Part shown: in pieces, positions 27,954 to 29,094 of the stretch
Numbering within the stretch: position 1 is the stretch's first letter
How the letters are laid out: every line of letters starts with the position of its first letter
From: a virus
Length of the DNA: 29,094 bases
Reading direction: 5' to 3' (one strand)
Virus record (IMG/VR): IMGVR_UViG_3300035670_000998
Span: 1 to 29,094 of that record
Notes under the pieces: generated by a model
Databases searched by the model: none
What the model saw: the letters and a program-made list of their open reading frames with translations, nothing else
Told to the model about the DNA's origin: nothing
Program-made: the position numbers and the translations under genes

Positions 27954-29094
27954 TTAAGCATTGTATGCATATAACCATTTAATTGTTCCATTGACTGAAA
28001 CTCTAATTTTATGTGAAAAAGTTGTAGCAGTTGATGAAGCAATAATAGGGTTACCAGCACCGATAGTAGTTTGAAATTGTATAAATTCTTCTGATAAATC
28101 TACCTGGTTTAAATAAAGAGCAGGAATTGCACCTGTTGCAGAAGTTTGTCTAATATCTCCTTGCCCAGCTGGGTTAGTAGTATTAACTCCAAGTCTATTT
28201 GTAGATGTAATTCTTACTGCTTCTGCACCTGCTGTTGCGAATCCAAGAGTATTTGTTGCTGGTCTAAACATTCCAATATCATTATCTAATGAAAAAGAAA
28301 AAGCAGGTAAAGCAGCTGTTCCTCCATTAACTGATAATGCCTGAGTATCTGTAATTCTAAAATCCTCAGTTCCATTTGTAGCAAAACCAATAGCATTAGT
28401 TCCTTGTCTAAACATTCCTGTATCTGGGTCATTAACAAATGAATAAGCTGGTAAAGCAGCTGTACCATTACCAGCTTCAATTTCTGCTGTAACAGTTAAT
28501 TCGTTTGTGTTTATTGTTGTTGCATTTGCAGTTATAGTATTAAGAGTATCTAAATTTACTATTGTTGCATTAGCATTTCCAAAGTAAAGTGTTCCAGTAT
28601 TTACATAAAAATTATTTAAGTTAAAGATTGTATTAACATTATCAATCTTAAAAACCTCTTGACCATTGTTGTTGGTCATTGATAACTGCTTATAATATTC
28701 AAAAAGAAATGCCTCACCTGAAGCGTTTGCTCTAAATCTTCCTCCGAAAGTACCATCAAATATAGCCTTTTGTACTCCTGTTTCATAAAGGTTATAGACA
28801 CCTGAATTTAATTGAGTCATTGTTGCAGTAGAAACTACAATCCCTGAAGAATAAATATCTGTAAATGAAACATTAGATGGGAGGTATTCTTGTGTTACAG
28901 AATTTAATGGTGCTAAAGAACCTAAACTTGGAAGGTTAAGTAAAGATGTATAACTTAAATCATTAAGGATTGCTAATGAACCAAGAGATGGTAAGTTAGT
29001 TAAACTTGTAAAAGAAACTGCAGGTAAGTTTTCATAAGTATCAGCATACATAGTTCCAACACTTACAGTTGAGATTACAGCATTTTCAGTTGCT
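27954..29094 (-). CDS. Tail fibre protein, 5' end outside window
   Basis: The frame stays open to the right edge without a stop, so the start lies outside; ATG 29051 is only an internal methionine. From 29051 the product has two NLPSLGSLA repeats, a beta-rich middle, and two adjacent repeats of the fibre type TAALPA(Y/F)SF...D-(T/I)GMFR--TN-(I/L)GFAT-G-E--RIT. It ends in a short globular tip (TGAIPALYLNQVDLSEEFIQ, IKWLYAYNA). Such proteins bind the host surface. Confidence 0.85.
   Translation of the reverse strand, partial: ATENAVISTVSVGTMYADTYENLPAVSFTSLTNLPSLGSLAILNDLSYTSLLNLPSLGSLAPLNSVTQEYLPSNVSFTDIYSSGIVVSTATMTQLNSGVYNLYETGVQKAIFDGTFGGRFRANASGEAFLFEYYKQLSMTNNNGQEVFKIDNVNTIFNLNNFYVNTGTLYFGNANATIVNLDTLNTITANATTINTNELTVTAEIEAGNGTAALPAYSFVNDPDTGMFRQGTNAIGFATNGTEDFRITDTQALSVNGGTAALPAFSFSLDNDIGMFRPATNTLGFATAGAEAVRITSTNRLGVNTTNPAGQGDIRQTSATGAIPALYLNQVDLSEEFIQFQTTIGAGNPIIASSTATTFSHKIRVSVNGTIKWLYAYNA
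28182..28472 (-). repeat. Two tandem fibre repeats of about 48 residues
   Basis: Codons for GTAALPAYSFVNDPDTGMFR onward and GTAALPAFSFSLDNDIGMFR onward are adjacent copies of the same repeat unit within the tail fibre gene. Confidence 0.8.

Noticed and set aside
29049-29051. ATG 29051 as the start of the tail fibre gene
   Set aside because: The frame is open through the right edge of the window without a stop, so the true start is probably outside.

Overview
This is part of an AT-rich (roughly one-third G+C by eye) tailed-phage genome. It carries a complete packaging and capsid block (terS, terL, portal, scaffold, SU10-type major capsid protein), a podovirus-like adaptor and nozzle pair, tail fibres, an M23 lysin, a replication initiator and a ParB-methyltransferase fusion. 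No integrase, transposase, tRNA, rRNA or CRISPR was seen. The host cannot be named from the sequence. Promoters are sigma70-like (TTGACA/TATAAT), and translation uses both Shine-Dalgarno sites and starts lacking them.

Layout. Almost everything is on the minus strand, so transcription runs from high to low coordinates: tail fibre (cut by the right edge), adaptor, nozzle, two surface proteins, coiled-coil/TM lysis protein, a GC-rich acidic gene, a sigma-region-2-like gene and the M23 lysin (29.1-21.6 kb); a 500 bp gene-free region with a probable plus-strand ncRNA (21.1-21.6 kb); early genes including a recombination-type protein and a replication initiator with an origin-like segment inside it (21.1-17.4 kb); a short plus-strand operon of four small genes (16.7-17.5 kb) divergent from methyltransferase-terS-terL-portal (16.6-11.8 kb); large internal virion proteins (11.4-6.8 kb); small basic proteins; a plus-strand XRE regulator (5.9 kb); a GC-rich HNH cluster (5.2-5.8 kb); scaffold and major capsid protein (5.0-3.3 kb); and a glycosyltransferase operon cut by the left edge.

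Regulation is the most unusual part. Two promoter classes can be read directly. Late structural genes carry TTGAAA-N17-TATTT(C/A)TA with the -10 hexamer exactly 6 nt upstream of ATG in five genes, which predicts leaderless mRNAs; variants precede the portal and scaffold. Other promoters carry TTGACA/T with a shared TTGGTAGAT(A/T)(A/T)T block at or next to the -10, often arranged as inverted half-sites, and the same half-site lies at the start of the XRE gene. A 93-aa protein resembling sigma region 2 and a 61-aa HTH protein are candidate regulators.

Other notable points: a glycosyltransferase split at its GT-B hinge by three tiny genes; a portal C-terminus overprinted on the next gene; two GC-rich gene islands; and two candidate plus-strand small RNAs. 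All functional calls are from motif reading without database searches.
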